A DNA stretch of 7,455 nt, from NCBI GenBank assembly GCA_025362765.1, contig JANYFI010000782.1, positions 1-7,455 of the forward strand, read 5' to 3'. Below, one piece after another: positions 7,139 to 7,455 of the stretch; the stretch's first letter is position 1, and the number at the start of each line of letters is the position of its first letter. The translations under genes were made by a program, and so were the position numbers. The notes beneath the pieces are model-generated. The model searched no databases and was not told the DNA's origin. It saw nothing but the letters and a program-made list of their open reading frames with translations. The DNA is from Ferruginibacter sp. (GTDB lineage Bacteria; Bacteroidota; Bacteroidia; Chitinophagales; Chitinophagaceae).

Positions 7139-7317
7139 TTAAATTGGTGAGATTACATTCATTTCCGATAGCTCTAACTCTTTGTGTATCCAATGTTGAA
7201 TCGACCTGTTAAATATTTTAAGGGTTAAATTCTAATTGCATTTTTTCCATTAATACTATCAGCGAGCTTTGTAGTATCAACTTCAGATGGAATTAAAATC
7301 CGTTTTTGGTTATCCTT
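7139..7317 (-). pseudogene. possible decayed coding sequence, minus strand
   Basis: Read leftwards, the left repeat arm encodes a protein-like stretch, KDNQKRILIPSEVDTTK followed by LADSINGKNAIRI, and stops at 7225-7227. A different frame is then open from 7231 to a stop at 7139-7141. It contains the equally protein-like RSIQHWIHKELELSEMNVIS. Two adjacent natural-looking segments in different frames suggest one gene broken by a frameshift or by point mutations. No family is recognised. The opening of the frame upstream of 7317 is not clear; a GTG in the spacer is possible. The evidence is only amino-acid texture, so confidence is low. Confidence 0.2.
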
Positions 7318-7455
7318 TCTAATGTGATTATTCACTTTTGTGGTTTGGTGATTTATTAACGTTTGCAAAATAATTAAGTAAGGATAACCAAAAACGGATT
7401 TTAATTCCATCTGAAGTTGATACTACAAAGCTCGCTGATAGTATTAATGGAAAAA
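7242..7455. repeat. perfect 76-bp inverted repeat with 62-bp spacer, reaching the window end
   Basis: Bases 7242-7317 and 7380-7455 are exact reverse complements, with no mismatch over 76 bp. The unrelated spacer is 7318-7379. Homology stops sharply at the spacer side. At the outer side the window itself ends, so the arm may be longer (7241 is also T). The spacer is AT-rich and encodes nothing recognisable. Possibilities are an inverted duplication, an invertible segment, the end of a mobile element, or an assembly or read fold-back at a contig end. No transposase or invertase gene is visible nearby. Confidence 0.95.

Noticed and set aside
7225..7410. A 61-codon minus-strand ORF spanning the spacer and both repeat arms.
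   Set aside because: Its first part is simply the right arm read antisense, and its continuity depends on the inverted repeat. Only the left-arm part has natural protein texture, reported as possible decayed coding sequence.
1..7455. tRNA, rRNA, CRISPR array, transposase or phage genes.
   Set aside because: No cloverleaf, rRNA-like sequence, regularly spaced repeat array or mobile-element protein was seen on either strand.

Overview
The window looks like a piece of a Bacteroidota genome, most likely a Chitinophagaceae-type soil or water bacterium. This rests on several inferred points: moderately AT-rich DNA, A-rich leaders without Shine-Dalgarno sequences, a NagZ-type GH3 domain fused to a serine beta-lactamase-like domain (an arrangement typical of this phylum), and the flavour of the Acs and MFS proteins. 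The first gene is already open at base 1 and a long inverted repeat runs into the last base. The window may therefore be a whole short contig or reach a contig end.

Layout: (1) 1-2316, plus strand: the 3' part of a two-domain cell-wall enzyme gene, with a GH3 beta-N-acetylhexosaminidase core followed by an AmpC/PBP4*-like serine hydrolase. (2) 2317-2567: a convergent intergenic region with two hairpins that probably end transcription from the two sides. (3) 2568-4441, minus strand: a two-gene unit with a metabolite:H+ symporter (MHS branch of the MFS) first and an 85-residue, two-helix membrane protein 32 bp downstream. (4) 4442-5119: a 678-bp divergent control region with a 19-bp palindrome, 11-bp direct repeats and a small coding-like island. 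(5) 5120-7057, plus strand: a complete acetyl-CoA synthetase gene (acs), followed by a clear intrinsic terminator. (6) 7122-7455: no confident gene, but fragments that look like decayed coding sequence on the minus strand and a perfect 76-bp inverted repeat around a 62-bp spacer.

How the genes may work together: the central block pairs a carboxylate-type proton symporter and a small membrane partner with a divergent acetate-activating enzyme. Its logic resembles the enterobacterial acs-yjcH-actP operon, built from a different transporter family. That suggests uptake and activation of acetate or another short carboxylate, but substrate and partnership are inferred. The GH3/serine hydrolase gene is convergent with this block and is probably independent of it, acting in peptidoglycan turnover or recycling. 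I did not find an obviously new multi-gene system. The most unusual structures are the terminal inverted repeat, the operator-like elements in the divergent region, and the transporter's extra periplasmic loop.
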